This document shows, piece after piece, positions 54,918 through 62,437 of a stretch of DNA of 64,000 nt. Position numbers and translations under genes: made by a program. Each line of letters begins with the position of its first letter. The first letter of the stretch is position 1. Under the pieces are notes generated by a model. It had not been told where the DNA came from. It did not search any database and saw only the letters and a program-made list of their open reading frames with translations. The DNA comes from an uncultured Muribaculum sp. (GTDB taxonomy: Bacteria; Bacteroidota; Bacteroidia; Bacteroidales; Muribaculaceae): contig CAJUTE010000009.1 in NCBI GenBank assembly GCA_910589555.1, positions 12,132 through 76,131 on the forward strand, read 5' to 3'.

Positions 54918-55426
54918 GGACGTGATAATGTTTCGTATAGATTGCGGCAACCATCCTCAAGGAGGTCAAGCACCAGTTCAAAACCTTCGGATCCCTCATA
55001 ATAAGGATCGGGCACATGGTCATAACGTGTCGCCATCTTGACAAATTTTATCATGGGCACGATTTTATTCTCGTCCTCCACGGTGGGCGCCATCGACTTC
55101 AGATTGCGCTCATTGGAGGCGTCCATGGGGATGATGAGGTCGAAGTTGTCAAAATCGCTCTGACGGAATTGACGTGAACGGTGGGTGAGGTTATATCCCC
55201 GGCGTTGGGCGTGCACTCTCATTCTCTTGTCGGGGAGGTCGCCTGCGTGGCCGCCGTAAGTGCCGGCTGAGTCAACAATCCATCGTTTGCCACCAGCCTC
55301 CTCCGAGTCAATGATGCTGCGTAACACGCCTTCGGCTGCCGGTGAGCGGCATATATTGCCGAGGCACACGAATAACACACGGATTTCATCTTTGCTTTTT
55401 AGACGGGGGATAATGTCGGTTGTCAT
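54914..55426 (-). CDS. Low-molecular-weight protein tyrosine phosphatase
   Basis: The 170-aa enzyme removes phosphate from tyrosine. The P-loop is VLFVCLGNICRSPAAEGVL (Cys near residue 21, Arg near 27, C(X)5R), and the catalytic Asp is in HVPDPYYEGSEGF near residue 137. Substrate is not known; in other bacteria such enzymes act on capsule-synthesis kinases, but none is nearby. It leads a two-gene unit with the MATE transporter. Confidence 0.92.
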   Translation of the reverse strand: MTTDIIPRLKSKDEIRVLFVCLGNICRSPAAEGVLRSIIDSEEAGGKRWIVDSAGTYGGHAGDLPDKRMRVHAQRRGYNLTHRSRQFRQSDFDNFDLIIPMDASNERNLKSMAPTVEDENKIVPMIKFVKMATRYDHVPDPYYEGSEGFELVLDLLEDGCRNLYETLSRP

Positions 55427-55448
55427 TTCTTGGTCATTTGATACGGCG

Positions 55449-55456
55449 CAAAGTTA
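55449..55456 (-). promoter_or_regulatory. Candidate -7 box for the phosphatase-MATE unit
   Basis: Minus strand reads TAACTTTG (TAnnTTTG), 23 bp before the start at 55426. Confidence 0.45.
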
Positions 55457-55462
55457 CGAAAT

Positions 55463-55497
55463 TTAATTAGACCAATTGAGCCAATTGGTCTAATTAA
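55463..55497 (-). terminator. Long hairpin after lpxB
   Basis: A perfect 16-bp AT-rich stem (TTAATTAGACCAATTG with CAATTGGTCTAATTAA) and a 3-nt loop lie 11 bp past the lpxB stop, at the end of the arg-lpxB run. No U-tract follows. Confidence 0.6.
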
Positions 55498-55508
55498 GTC
55501 TGATCGGT

Positions 55509-56639
55509 TTATCGGGCGGAAATGCGGGCGATTATGTCGCGGGCGGTGGTGTCGGCGGCGTCTGATGTGCCAAGCACCTGACGCATATAATTGTAGCCTT
55601 CGAGCTGATTGTCGTGACCGGGGCTGCCGGGAAGAATGTTGTGCAGCTCTCGTCCCACGGCTTTTGAATTGCAGTTGTGCATGAGCATTTCCGGCACTAT
55701 GCGGCGGTCGGCGATGAGGTTGGGGAGCGACACATATTTTATCTTCAGGATTTTCTCCATGATCTTATATGTGATTCGGGAGCCGTTGGACCGGTAGCAC
55801 ACCACTTGAGGGGTGTTGAGCAACGCGCATTCAAGCGTGGCGGTGCCTGAGGTGACAAGGGCTGCCGACGCGTAACGCATCAGTTCGAATGTCATTCCGG
55901 TGACTATGGGGGTGCCGGGGGTCACGTAGTAGCCGTAATAGGAGAGGTCGATGCCGGGAGCGCCGGCTATCACTGTCTGATATTCGGGGAAACGCTGCGC
56001 CGCGGTCTCCATGATCATGAGGTTGTTCTTGATTTCGGAGCGGCGGCTGCCGGGAACAAGCGCGATGATGGGACGGTCGGGGAGATTGTTGCGCGACAGA
56101 AACTCCTCGCGTGATATTATGTCGGCGAGTTTGTGGTCGACCTCCTCAACCGATGGATTGCCCACATACTCCACTTTCATGCGGTGCCGGGCGTAGAAGT
56201 CGGTCTCGAACGGGAGAATGCAATATACCTGCTTCACATATTTTCTGATAGCCTTCACGCGGTGCTCTTTCCACGCCCACACCTTGGGCGAGATGTAATA
56301 GAACACCGGTATGCCGAGAGAGTAGGCATATTCTGCAAGCTTCAGGTTGAAACTGGGGTAGTCCACAAGAATCAAAGCGTCGGGCTTGAATGCGGCGATG
56401 GCGTTTTTTGCCCGCTTCAGGTTGGACAGCACCTGGGGGAGATGCCGTATCACCTCGCTGAATCCCATGAATGCCATGTCGCTGTAATGTATCACGGGCG
56501 CATGACCTGCCTCGCGCGCCATGAGGTCGCCGCCGAGGAACGACACTTCGGCGGCTTTATCGCGGGCTACGATCGCTTTTATAAGCTGGGCGGCGTGGAT
56601 GTCGCCTGATGCTTCTCCTGCTGAAACGAAATACTTCAT
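55509..56639 (-). CDS. lpxB: Lipid-A-disaccharide synthase
   Basis: The 376-aa glycosyltransferase (GT19) joins UDP-diacylglucosamine and lipid X to make the lipid A disaccharide. Typical are YFVSAGEASGDIHAAQLIKAI at the start, FMGFSEVIRHLPQVL near residue 55, IPVFYYISPKVWAWKEHRVKAIR near 110, LVPGSRRSEIKNN near 195, and SGTATLECALLNTPQVVCYR near 260. It is a peripheral inner-membrane enzyme. It overlaps the upstream ssb-like gene by 4 bp, an unusual neighbour, since surE precedes lpxB in many relatives. Confidence 0.95.
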   Translation of the reverse strand: MKYFVSAGEASGDIHAAQLIKAIVARDKAAEVSFLGGDLMAREAGHAPVIHYSDMAFMGFSEVIRHLPQVLSNLKRAKNAIAAFKPDALILVDYPSFNLKLAEYAYSLGIPVFYYISPKVWAWKEHRVKAIRKYVKQVYCILPFETDFYARHRMKVEYVGNPSVEEVDHKLADIISREEFLSRNNLPDRPIIALVPGSRRSEIKNNLMIMETAAQRFPEYQTVIAGAPGIDLSYYGYYVTPGTPIVTGMTFELMRYASAALVTSGTATLECALLNTPQVVCYRSNGSRITYKIMEKILKIKYVSLPNLIADRRIVPEMLMHNCNSKAVGRELHNILPGSPGHDNQLEGYNYMRQVLGTSDAADTTARDIIARISAR

Positions 56640-56983
56640 CGGTCGGTGTTGGTGTTGCGTGCCACAATGTCAAAATTCTCCACATATATCTCGGTGACCG
56701 TGTGCTTGATGGTGTTGCGGTCCTCCCACGACCGAGTGCGCAACTTGCCCTCCACATATAGCTTGGTGCCCTTGCGGATATATTTTTCGGCAAACTCGGC
56801 TGCTTTGTCCCACATCACTATGCGGTGCCACTCGGTGCGTTCCGGAATCTGCGCTCCTGCCGCGGTGGTGTATGCGCGGTCGGTGGTGGCAAGCGAGAAT
56901 GATGCCACTGCGCGGGTGTCGATGTAGCGGATTTCGGGATCCTGCCCTACGTTGCCTATGAGAATGACTTTGTTTATTGACAT
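56636..56983 (-). CDS. ssb: Single-stranded DNA-binding protein, short form without acidic tail
   Basis: The 115-aa protein is an SSB OB-fold: MSINKVILIGNVGQDPEIRYIDTRAVASFSLATT at the start, TEWHRIVMWDKAAEFAEKYIRKGTKLYVEGKLRTRSWED in the middle. It ends at NTNTDR straight after the fold, so the glycine-rich linker and the acidic DxDIPF-like tip that recruits repair and replication proteins are missing. It may be a second, specialised SSB, for example for competence or plasmid processes, or a truncated copy. It lies between proC and lpxB and overlaps lpxB by 4 bp. Confidence 0.88.
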   Translation of the reverse strand: MSINKVILIGNVGQDPEIRYIDTRAVASFSLATTDRAYTTAAGAQIPERTEWHRIVMWDKAAEFAEKYIRKGTKLYVEGKLRTRSWEDRNTIKHTVTEIYVENFDIVARNTNTDR

Positions 56984-56992
56984 GGTGGCTGG

Positions 56993-57784
56993 TTATTTTG
57001 CTGATGCTTTGAGTCCTTCAATTACTGCCGTGGTGAATCCGGCACGCTCCATGGCGTTAAGGCCTTTTATGGTTATGCCGCCGGGAGTGGTGACTTTGTC
57101 GATCTCACACTCGGGGTTGTTGCCTGTCGACTCGAGGAGCTTGATCGCCCCCTTCATGGTGGCGAGCATATATTCCTGCGCCTTGGCGGGGTAGATGCCC
57201 AGCTCTACGGCGCCCTCGGTGGCGGCGCGCACGTAGCGCATCACATAGGCGATGCCGCATGAGCATAATGCTGTGGCGGCGCCGATGAGGCGCTCTTCGA
57301 TGACGGCGGTAGAGCCGAGCTGGTCGAAGAGGGTCACGATGTCGTTCACCTTGTCGTCGGAAGCATTGTCATGGCAGATGAATGTCATGCTCGCGCCCAC
57401 CGACATTGCCGTGTTGGGGATGACACGAAAGATGGTGCGGTCCGATGAATAGCGGTGGAGCATCTCGCTGATGTCGGCAATGGTGATTCCGGCGGCGAGC
57501 GACACCAACGACTGGTCGCGGAAGGCGACTGCCGGGGCTATCTCTTCGAGAACAGCCGGCAGCACCCACGGCTTCACGGCAAGGATGATGTAGTCGGCGC
57601 CTTTTATCGCCGTGCGGTTGTCGGTAGAGGTGTTTATGCCGGGGCAAAGCGCCGACAGCGCGTCGAGTGTGCTTTGGCGGGGAGAGCTGACCGAAATATC
57701 GGATGCGGCGAAATTGCCTGAGGACACGAGTCCGCTGACAATAGCCGATCCCATATTTCCGCCGCCTATGACTGATATTTTCAT
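56993..57784 (-). CDS. proC: Pyrroline-5-carboxylate reductase
   Basis: The 263-aa NADPH enzyme makes proline. It has the Rossmann start KISVIGGGNMGSAIVSGLV, IILAVKPWVLPAVL near residue 70, the FRVIPNTAMSVGASMTF segment near 120, and the C-terminal signature TTPGGITIKGLNAMERAGF. It overlaps argD by 4 bp, placing proline synthesis inside the arginine run. Ornithine-derived pyrroline carboxylate could link the two. Confidence 0.95.
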   Translation of the reverse strand: MKISVIGGGNMGSAIVSGLVSSGNFAASDISVSSPRQSTLDALSALCPGINTSTDNRTAIKGADYIILAVKPWVLPAVLEEIAPAVAFRDQSLVSLAAGITIADISEMLHRYSSDRTIFRVIPNTAMSVGASMTFICHDNASDDKVNDIVTLFDQLGSTAVIEERLIGAATALCSCGIAYVMRYVRAATEGAVELGIYPAKAQEYMLATMKGAIKLLESTGNNPECEIDKVTTPGGITIKGLNAMERAGFTTAVIEGLKASAK

Positions 57785-58917
57785 TGTTGGGCTATGTTGA
57801 GAAGTCGTTTGAAACGGGTGAGGAATGTCTCAGCCTCCTCCATAGTGAGGCTTAATGGAGGCAGAAGACGCACGATGTTGGTGCCTGCCGCGCCGGTGAA
57901 CACGTGTTCGTCAAAGATGAGACGGCGACGCAATTCCTTAGCCGGGAATTCCAGTTCGATTCCGATCATGAGTCCGCGTCCGCGCACCTCTTTTATTCCG
58001 GGAAGTCCTTGCAGCTCGCTGAGCAGATAGGCGCCGACGAGAGCGGCGTTGTCGACCAGCCCTTCCTCTTCAAAAATGTCGAGCACGGCTATCGCAGTGG
58101 CGCAAGCGAGGTGGTTGCCTCCGAAAGTAGTGCCGAGCTGACCGTATTCGGGTATGAATTTCGGGCTTATCAGCACACCGCCCATTGGGAATCCGTTGGC
58201 AATGCCTTTGGCGACGGTGATAATGTCGGGACGGATTCCTGAATACTGGTGGGCGAAGAATTTTCCGGAGCGTCCGTAGCCCGACTGTATTTCATCGAGG
58301 ATGAGCACGGCGCCGTACTGGTCGCACTCCTGACGGAGCACACGCAGAAAATCGTCGGAGGGGATGCGTATTCCGCCCACACCCTGAATGCCTTCGATGA
58401 TGACGGCGCACACGTCGCCTTTCTTCAGTTCATTGATGGTGGCGTCGATGTCGTTAAGTGGCAGGAATGTCACGTGTCCGTTGTCGTTGATGGGCGACAC
58501 GATTTTGGGATTGTCGGTCACCTCGACGGCTGCCGATGTTCTTCCGTGGAAGGCTTTGCCGTAGGCTATGACTCTCGACTTTCCGGTGTGGAAAGAGGCG
58601 AGCTTGAGTGCGTTCTCGTTAGCCTCGGCTCCTGAATTCACGAGAAAGAGTTGGTAGTCATCGTAGCCAGATACTTTTCCGAGTTTTTCGGCAAGCTTCT
58701 GCTGTAGCGGGTTGATGACCGAGTTGGAGTAGAACATCAGCTTTGATGCCTGCTCGTTAATCGCCTTTACGATTTTCGGGTGGCAGTGTCCCACCGAAAT
58801 CACGGCATGGCCGCCATATAGGTCGAGGTATTCGGTGCCGTGGTTGTCATATACGTGGCAACCGTTGCCCCGATCTATCTCGATGTCGAAAAGCGGATAT
58901 ACGTCAAATAGATTCAT
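57781..58917 (-). CDS. argD: Acetylornithine (succinylornithine) aminotransferase
   Basis: The 378-aa class III PLP aminotransferase acts in arginine synthesis. Seen are LDLYGGHAVISVGHCHPKIVKAI near residue 32, FLVNSGAEANENALKLA, the VLILDEIQSGYGRSG signature near 195, and the PLP Lys in ITVAKGIANGFPMGGV near 230. In Bacteroidota the pathway uses N-succinyl intermediates, so succinylornithine may be the true product. It overlaps proC by 4 bp and follows argC by 21 bp. Confidence 0.93.
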   Translation of the reverse strand: MNLFDVYPLFDIEIDRGNGCHVYDNHGTEYLDLYGGHAVISVGHCHPKIVKAINEQASKLMFYSNSVINPLQQKLAEKLGKVSGYDDYQLFLVNSGAEANENALKLASFHTGKSRVIAYGKAFHGRTSAAVEVTDNPKIVSPINDNGHVTFLPLNDIDATINELKKGDVCAVIIEGIQGVGGIRIPSDDFLRVLRQECDQYGAVLILDEIQSGYGRSGKFFAHQYSGIRPDIITVAKGIANGFPMGGVLISPKFIPEYGQLGTTFGGNHLACATAIAVLDIFEEEGLVDNAALVGAYLLSELQGLPGIKEVRGRGLMIGIELEFPAKELRRRLIFDEHVFTGAAGTNIVRLLPPLSLTMEEAETFLTRFKRLLNIAQQ

Positions 58918-58938
58918 CGTTGATTAATTGAGGTGTTG

Positions 58939-59910
58939 TTAAAATGCCGATGGCTTCAACTGAAGTCCCACGCGCTCGTGGAGCCCGAAGAGTAGGTTCA
59001 TGTTGTGTACGGCTTGTCCCGAGGCGCCTTTCACCAGATTGTCGATGACGGAGGTGATGAGCAGCTTGCCGTCGACTTTTTCAAGGTGGAGTATGCACTT
59101 GTTGGTGTTGACCACGTCCTTGAGGTCGGGAGCCTTGTCGGTCACGAATGTGAAGTTGTGGTCGGAATAATAGTCCTCATAGAGTTTTCTCAGCTCTTCG
59201 ACAGCCACGGGGCAGTCGAGGTATACAATAGCCATTATTCCGCGCGCGAAGCAACCTCTCACGGGGATGAAGTTGATGTCGGCTTTGAAGCTGTTCTGAA
59301 GCTGAGTGAGCGACTGGCGTATCTCGGCGAGGTGCTGGTGCTTGAACGGCTTGTAGATCGACACGTTGTTGTTGCGCCATGAGAAGTGGCTTGTAGCCGA
59401 CGGCTTCACGCCTGCGCCTGTCGAGCCGGTGATGGCGGTGACGTGGACGGGTGAGTTGAGCAGGAGGTTCTTGGCGAGCGGCAGCAGTGCAAGCTGGATT
59501 GCCGTAGCGAAGCATCCGGGATTTGCCACGTGCTTGGCACCGCGCACAATCTGCTTGCGGTTGAGCTCGGGGAGTCCGTAGACGAAGTCGTGTGTGCCGT
59601 CGTTGATGCGGTAGTCGGTCGACAGGTCGATGATGCGGAGTTCCTCGGGCACCTGATGGCTCTCCATGAATTTCTTGGTTTCGCCATGGGGTGTGCAGCA
59701 GAACATCACGTCGATGTTGTTGAAATCGGGGTCGGAGGTGAACTTCAGGTCGGTTTCTCCGATGAGCCCCTGGTGGATGTCGGCGACGTTGTTGCCGGCA
59801 TTGCTTGAGCTGTGGACCCACTTTATCTCAACGTCGGGATGGTTTATGAGGAGCCTCAGCAGCTCTCCGGCGGTGTATCCCGCTCCTCCTATTATTCCGG
59901 CTTTGATCAT
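58939..59910 (-). CDS. argC: N-acyl-gamma-glutamyl-phosphate reductase
   Basis: The 323-aa NADPH enzyme reduces the acylglutamyl phosphate. It shows IKAGIIGGAGYTAGELLRLLINHPDVE at the start, the catalytic Cys in HVANPGCFATAIQLALLPL near residue 133, TGSTGAGVKPS, and the late FVRGCFARGIMAI-type segment (VRGCFARG). It is the short form with no kinase fused. It overlaps argG by 4 bp. Confidence 0.94.
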   Translation of the reverse strand: MIKAGIIGGAGYTAGELLRLLINHPDVEIKWVHSSSNAGNNVADIHQGLIGETDLKFTSDPDFNNIDVMFCCTPHGETKKFMESHQVPEELRIIDLSTDYRINDGTHDFVYGLPELNRKQIVRGAKHVANPGCFATAIQLALLPLAKNLLLNSPVHVTAITGSTGAGVKPSATSHFSWRNNNVSIYKPFKHQHLAEIRQSLTQLQNSFKADINFIPVRGCFARGIMAIVYLDCPVAVEELRKLYEDYYSDHNFTFVTDKAPDLKDVVNTNKCILHLEKVDGKLLITSVIDNLVKGASGQAVHNMNLLFGLHERVGLQLKPSAF

Positions 59911-61127
59911 GCTTCTCTTTCTTTATTGTTGCGCGCCTGTACGGAATGGTATATCTTCATCTGGTTGCCGAGGATCTTGGTGAATCCTTTGACGTCGTCG
60001 GCAGTCCAGCCTTTGCTGAGCTCGCCGTATTCGCCGAAGTCGGTCTTCATGAGGTCGAAGTCGCTCTCGACGCCCACGGTGATGAAGCGGTAGGGCTTGA
60101 GGTCGATGATCACCTTTCCGGTGACGTTGCGCTGCGATGACTCGAGGAACTTCTCGATGTCGCGCATCACGGGTTCGAGATACTGTGCTTCGTGTAGGAA
60201 CATTCCATACCAGTTGCCGAGTTGCTCTTTCCAGTATTGCTGCCACTTGGTGAGGGTGTGCTTTTCGAGCATCTTGTGGGCGGCGATGATCACCATGGGG
60301 GCTCCGGCTTCGAATCCCACACGACCCTTGATGCCGATGATTGTGTCGCCGATGTGCATATCGCGTCCGAGCGCGTAGGGAGCCACGATCTCCTCGATCT
60401 TTTGGATGGCTTTAACCTTGTCGGCAAACGGCTCGCCGTTGACTGCCGAAATCTCGCCTTCGGTGAAGTCGATGGTGAGGCGGCTGTCGGCGGTGGCGGT
60501 CATTTGGGTGGGGTAGGCTTCCTCGGGAAGAGTCTGGTCGCTGTGGAGTGTTTCCTTTCCTCCGACTGATGTACCCCACAAGCCTTTGTTGATGGAGTAT
60601 TCGAGTTTCTTGAAGTCGGCTACATAGCCATGTTCCTTCAAGTAGTTGATCTCATACTCGCGGGTGAGGTTCATGTCGCGGGTGGGGGTGATGATCTCGA
60701 TTTCAGGTGCGAGGATCTGGAATGTGATGTCGAATCTCACCTGGTCGTTGCCGGCGCTTGTGCTTCCGTGTGCCACGTACTTCGCTCCTACCGATTTTGC
60801 ATATTCGATGATGGCTATCGCCTGGAATATGCGCTCGGAGCTTACGGAGATGGGGTAGGTTCCGTTGCGGAGCACATTGCCGAAGATCATGTATTTTATG
60901 CTCTTGTCATAATATTCTTTGGTTATGTCGAGAGTGGCATGTGCTTTCGCGCCGAGGTCGAGGGCACGTTTTTCGATTGCTTTCAGCTCTTCGGGTGAGA
61001 ATCCGCCGGTGTTTGCAATCGCGGTGTAAACGTCATAGCCGCAGTCTTCCGACAGATACTTTACGGCAAATGAGGTGTCGAGACCGCCACTGAAGGCGAG
61101 CACCACTTTCTTTCTTTCTTGAGTCAT
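59907..61127 (-). CDS. argG: Argininosuccinate synthase
   Basis: The 406-aa enzyme joins citrulline and aspartate using ATP. It has the PP-loop VVLAFSGGLDTSFAVKYL near residue 8, AHGSTSAGNDQVRFD near 118, SVGGKETLHSDQTLPEEAYP, and GIKGRVGFEAGAPMVIIAAHKMLE near 270. Length is normal. It lies between the GNAT gene and argC with tight spacing, clearly co-transcribed. Confidence 0.95.
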   Translation of the reverse strand: MTQERKKVVLAFSGGLDTSFAVKYLSEDCGYDVYTAIANTGGFSPEELKAIEKRALDLGAKAHATLDITKEYYDKSIKYMIFGNVLRNGTYPISVSSERIFQAIAIIEYAKSVGAKYVAHGSTSAGNDQVRFDITFQILAPEIEIITPTRDMNLTREYEINYLKEHGYVADFKKLEYSINKGLWGTSVGGKETLHSDQTLPEEAYPTQMTATADSRLTIDFTEGEISAVNGEPFADKVKAIQKIEEIVAPYALGRDMHIGDTIIGIKGRVGFEAGAPMVIIAAHKMLEKHTLTKWQQYWKEQLGNWYGMFLHEAQYLEPVMRDIEKFLESSQRNVTGKVIIDLKPYRFITVGVESDFDLMKTDFGEYGELSKGWTADDVKGFTKILGNQMKIYHSVQARNNKEREA

Positions 61128-61155
61128 GATGTATGTGTTGTAATTTAATTTATAA

Positions 61156-61716
61156 TCAATTGGTGTGATGGGGTTCTTTCGGGTCGTAGAGAAGACCTGT
61201 GCAGAGGCATTTGTGTCCGCCGTTGCGTTGCAGTATGTCGAAGTTCACGCAGCTTTCGCATCCTCGCCAGAATGCGGCGTCGGTGGTGAGCTGATCGAAT
61301 GTGACGGGTCGGTAGCCAAGGTCGTGGTTCATTTTCATCACTGCCGCTCCGGTGGTGAGGGAGAAAATTTTTGCATCGGGAAACATCTCTCTCGACAATT
61401 CAAAAATGCGTCGCTTGATACGTGTCGCCAATCCCAGTCCGCGGAATTTATCGGCAACGATCAATCCTGAGTTAGCCACAAATTCCTTGTTGCTCCAGCA
61501 CTCAATGTAGCTGAATCCTGCAAATTCGCCGTCGCATATTGCAACGACAGCTTTGCGTTCGAGCATTTTCTGCTTCACGTATTCCGGCGAGCGTTTGGCA
61601 ATGCCTGTTCCGCGCACTTTAGCTGCGCGGTTGATGGTGTCAAGAATTTCGTCGACATACCCTATGTGCTCTTCCGAGGCGACTATGACCTCAATGTTTG
61701 ACATGTTGTCTGTCAT
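61156..61716 (-). CDS. GNAT acetyltransferase, candidate N-acylglutamate synthase
   Basis: The 186-aa protein is a GNAT acyltransferase: the acyl-CoA site reads LIVADKFRGLGLATRIKRRIFELSRE near residue 85. It has a Cys-rich C-terminal extension (CESCVNFDILQRNGGHKCLCTG) that may bind a metal. It lies between argR and argG, where the first enzyme of arginine synthesis would be expected, and no other N-acetylglutamate synthase is in the window. Since Bacteroides-type arginine synthesis goes through N-succinyl intermediates, it may transfer succinyl rather than acetyl to glutamate. That role is inferred from context only. Confidence 0.75.
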   Translation of the reverse strand: MTDNMSNIEVIVASEEHIGYVDEILDTINRAAKVRGTGIAKRSPEYVKQKMLERKAVVAICDGEFAGFSYIECWSNKEFVANSGLIVADKFRGLGLATRIKRRIFELSREMFPDAKIFSLTTGAAVMKMNHDLGYRPVTFDQLTTDAAFWRGCESCVNFDILQRNGGHKCLCTGLLYDPKEPHHTN

Positions 61717-61751
61717 CGTTCTTATATTCGTCTATAATAAATGGTTTAATA

Positions 61752-62279
61752 TTAATTGTTGCTTGCCTCGGCTATCTGCTTGCGTGCGTTGGCGATCACC
61801 CTTTCGGGGACGAATCCCTTGAAGAAGTCAAGTATCTCATCGCGTGATGCGTCTTCGGCAGTTGCCACCATTACGGTGTCGGCTCCGGCTATGGTTCCTA
61901 ATATATAAGGAGTGACGAGCTGGTCGAGGTCATAGGCGAGGCCGCTGGCATATCCGAACGGAGTTCTGAATATGAGCATATTTCCGGTGAATCTCATAGA
62001 CTCCACATTGCGGTGGGTTCCGGTCTGAGCTGTCGTTGGGACGGTCTCGTATATTTCGTCCTCAGGCACTTCGCCGGGTTTGGTGACTATATAGCGGTAG
62101 CCACCGAGCGATGATACGACTTTGGTGGTCTTAAGCGCTTTCAGGTCGCGTGACAATGTGGCTTGTGTGACAAAGAATCCACGAGCAGCAAGGAGCCTGG
62201 ACAGCTCTTCCTGGCTGCCGATGCTGTTATTGTTCAATATCTCAAGTATCGCCAAAAGGCGAATCTGGCGTTTGTTCAT
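61752..62279 (-). CDS. argR: Arginine repressor
   Basis: The 175-aa regulator has an N-terminal winged helix (RLLAILEILNNNSIGSQEELSRLLAARGFFVTQATLSRDLKALK) and a C-terminal arginine-binding oligomerisation domain with ILGTIAGADTVMVATAEDASRDEI, the usual GT-AGDDT segment. It probably represses the operon it leads (argR-GNAT-argG-argC-argD-proC). A near-consensus ARG box lies upstream. Confidence 0.94.
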   Translation of the reverse strand: MNKRQIRLLAILEILNNNSIGSQEELSRLLAARGFFVTQATLSRDLKALKTTKVVSSLGGYRYIVTKPGEVPEDEIYETVPTTAQTGTHRNVESMRFTGNMLIFRTPFGYASGLAYDLDQLVTPYILGTIAGADTVMVATAEDASRDEILDFFKGFVPERVIANARKQIAEASNN

Positions 62280-62306
62280 AATTCCGTCGGATTATTTTTG
62301 GAATGG

Positions 62307-62340
62307 CAAATTTACTAACAAAATACAATAAATGCACAAA
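62307..62340 (-). promoter_or_regulatory. Promoter of the argR operon
   Basis: On the minus strand a TTTG (62337-62340) precedes TAAATTTG (62307-62314) by 22 bp. The start codon is 28 bp further on at 62279. Confidence 0.5.
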
Positions 62341-62346
62341 GAAACT

Positions 62347-62360
62347 TGAATTTTTATGCA
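62347..62360. promoter_or_regulatory. Candidate ARG box (ArgR operator)
   Basis: TGAATTTTTATGCA matches the imperfect palindrome TGAATWWWWATTCA of ArgR operators with one mismatch. It lies 7 bp upstream of the -33 element of the argR promoter. Confidence 0.5.
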
Positions 62361-62372
62361 AATTTATTGCAA

Positions 62373-62404
62373 AACCGCGAAAAAGCACGGACTTTTTCGC
62401 GGTT
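62373..62404 (-). terminator. Terminator hairpin after the GlmU-like gene
   Basis: A perfect 13-bp stem (AACCGCGAAAAAG with CTTTTTCGCGGTT) with a 6-nt loop starts 34 bp past the stop of the upstream gene and precedes the argR control region. Confidence 0.7.
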
Positions 62405-62437
62405 AAAGGTCAAAAAGGGAGGTTTTCGCCCCCGGTT

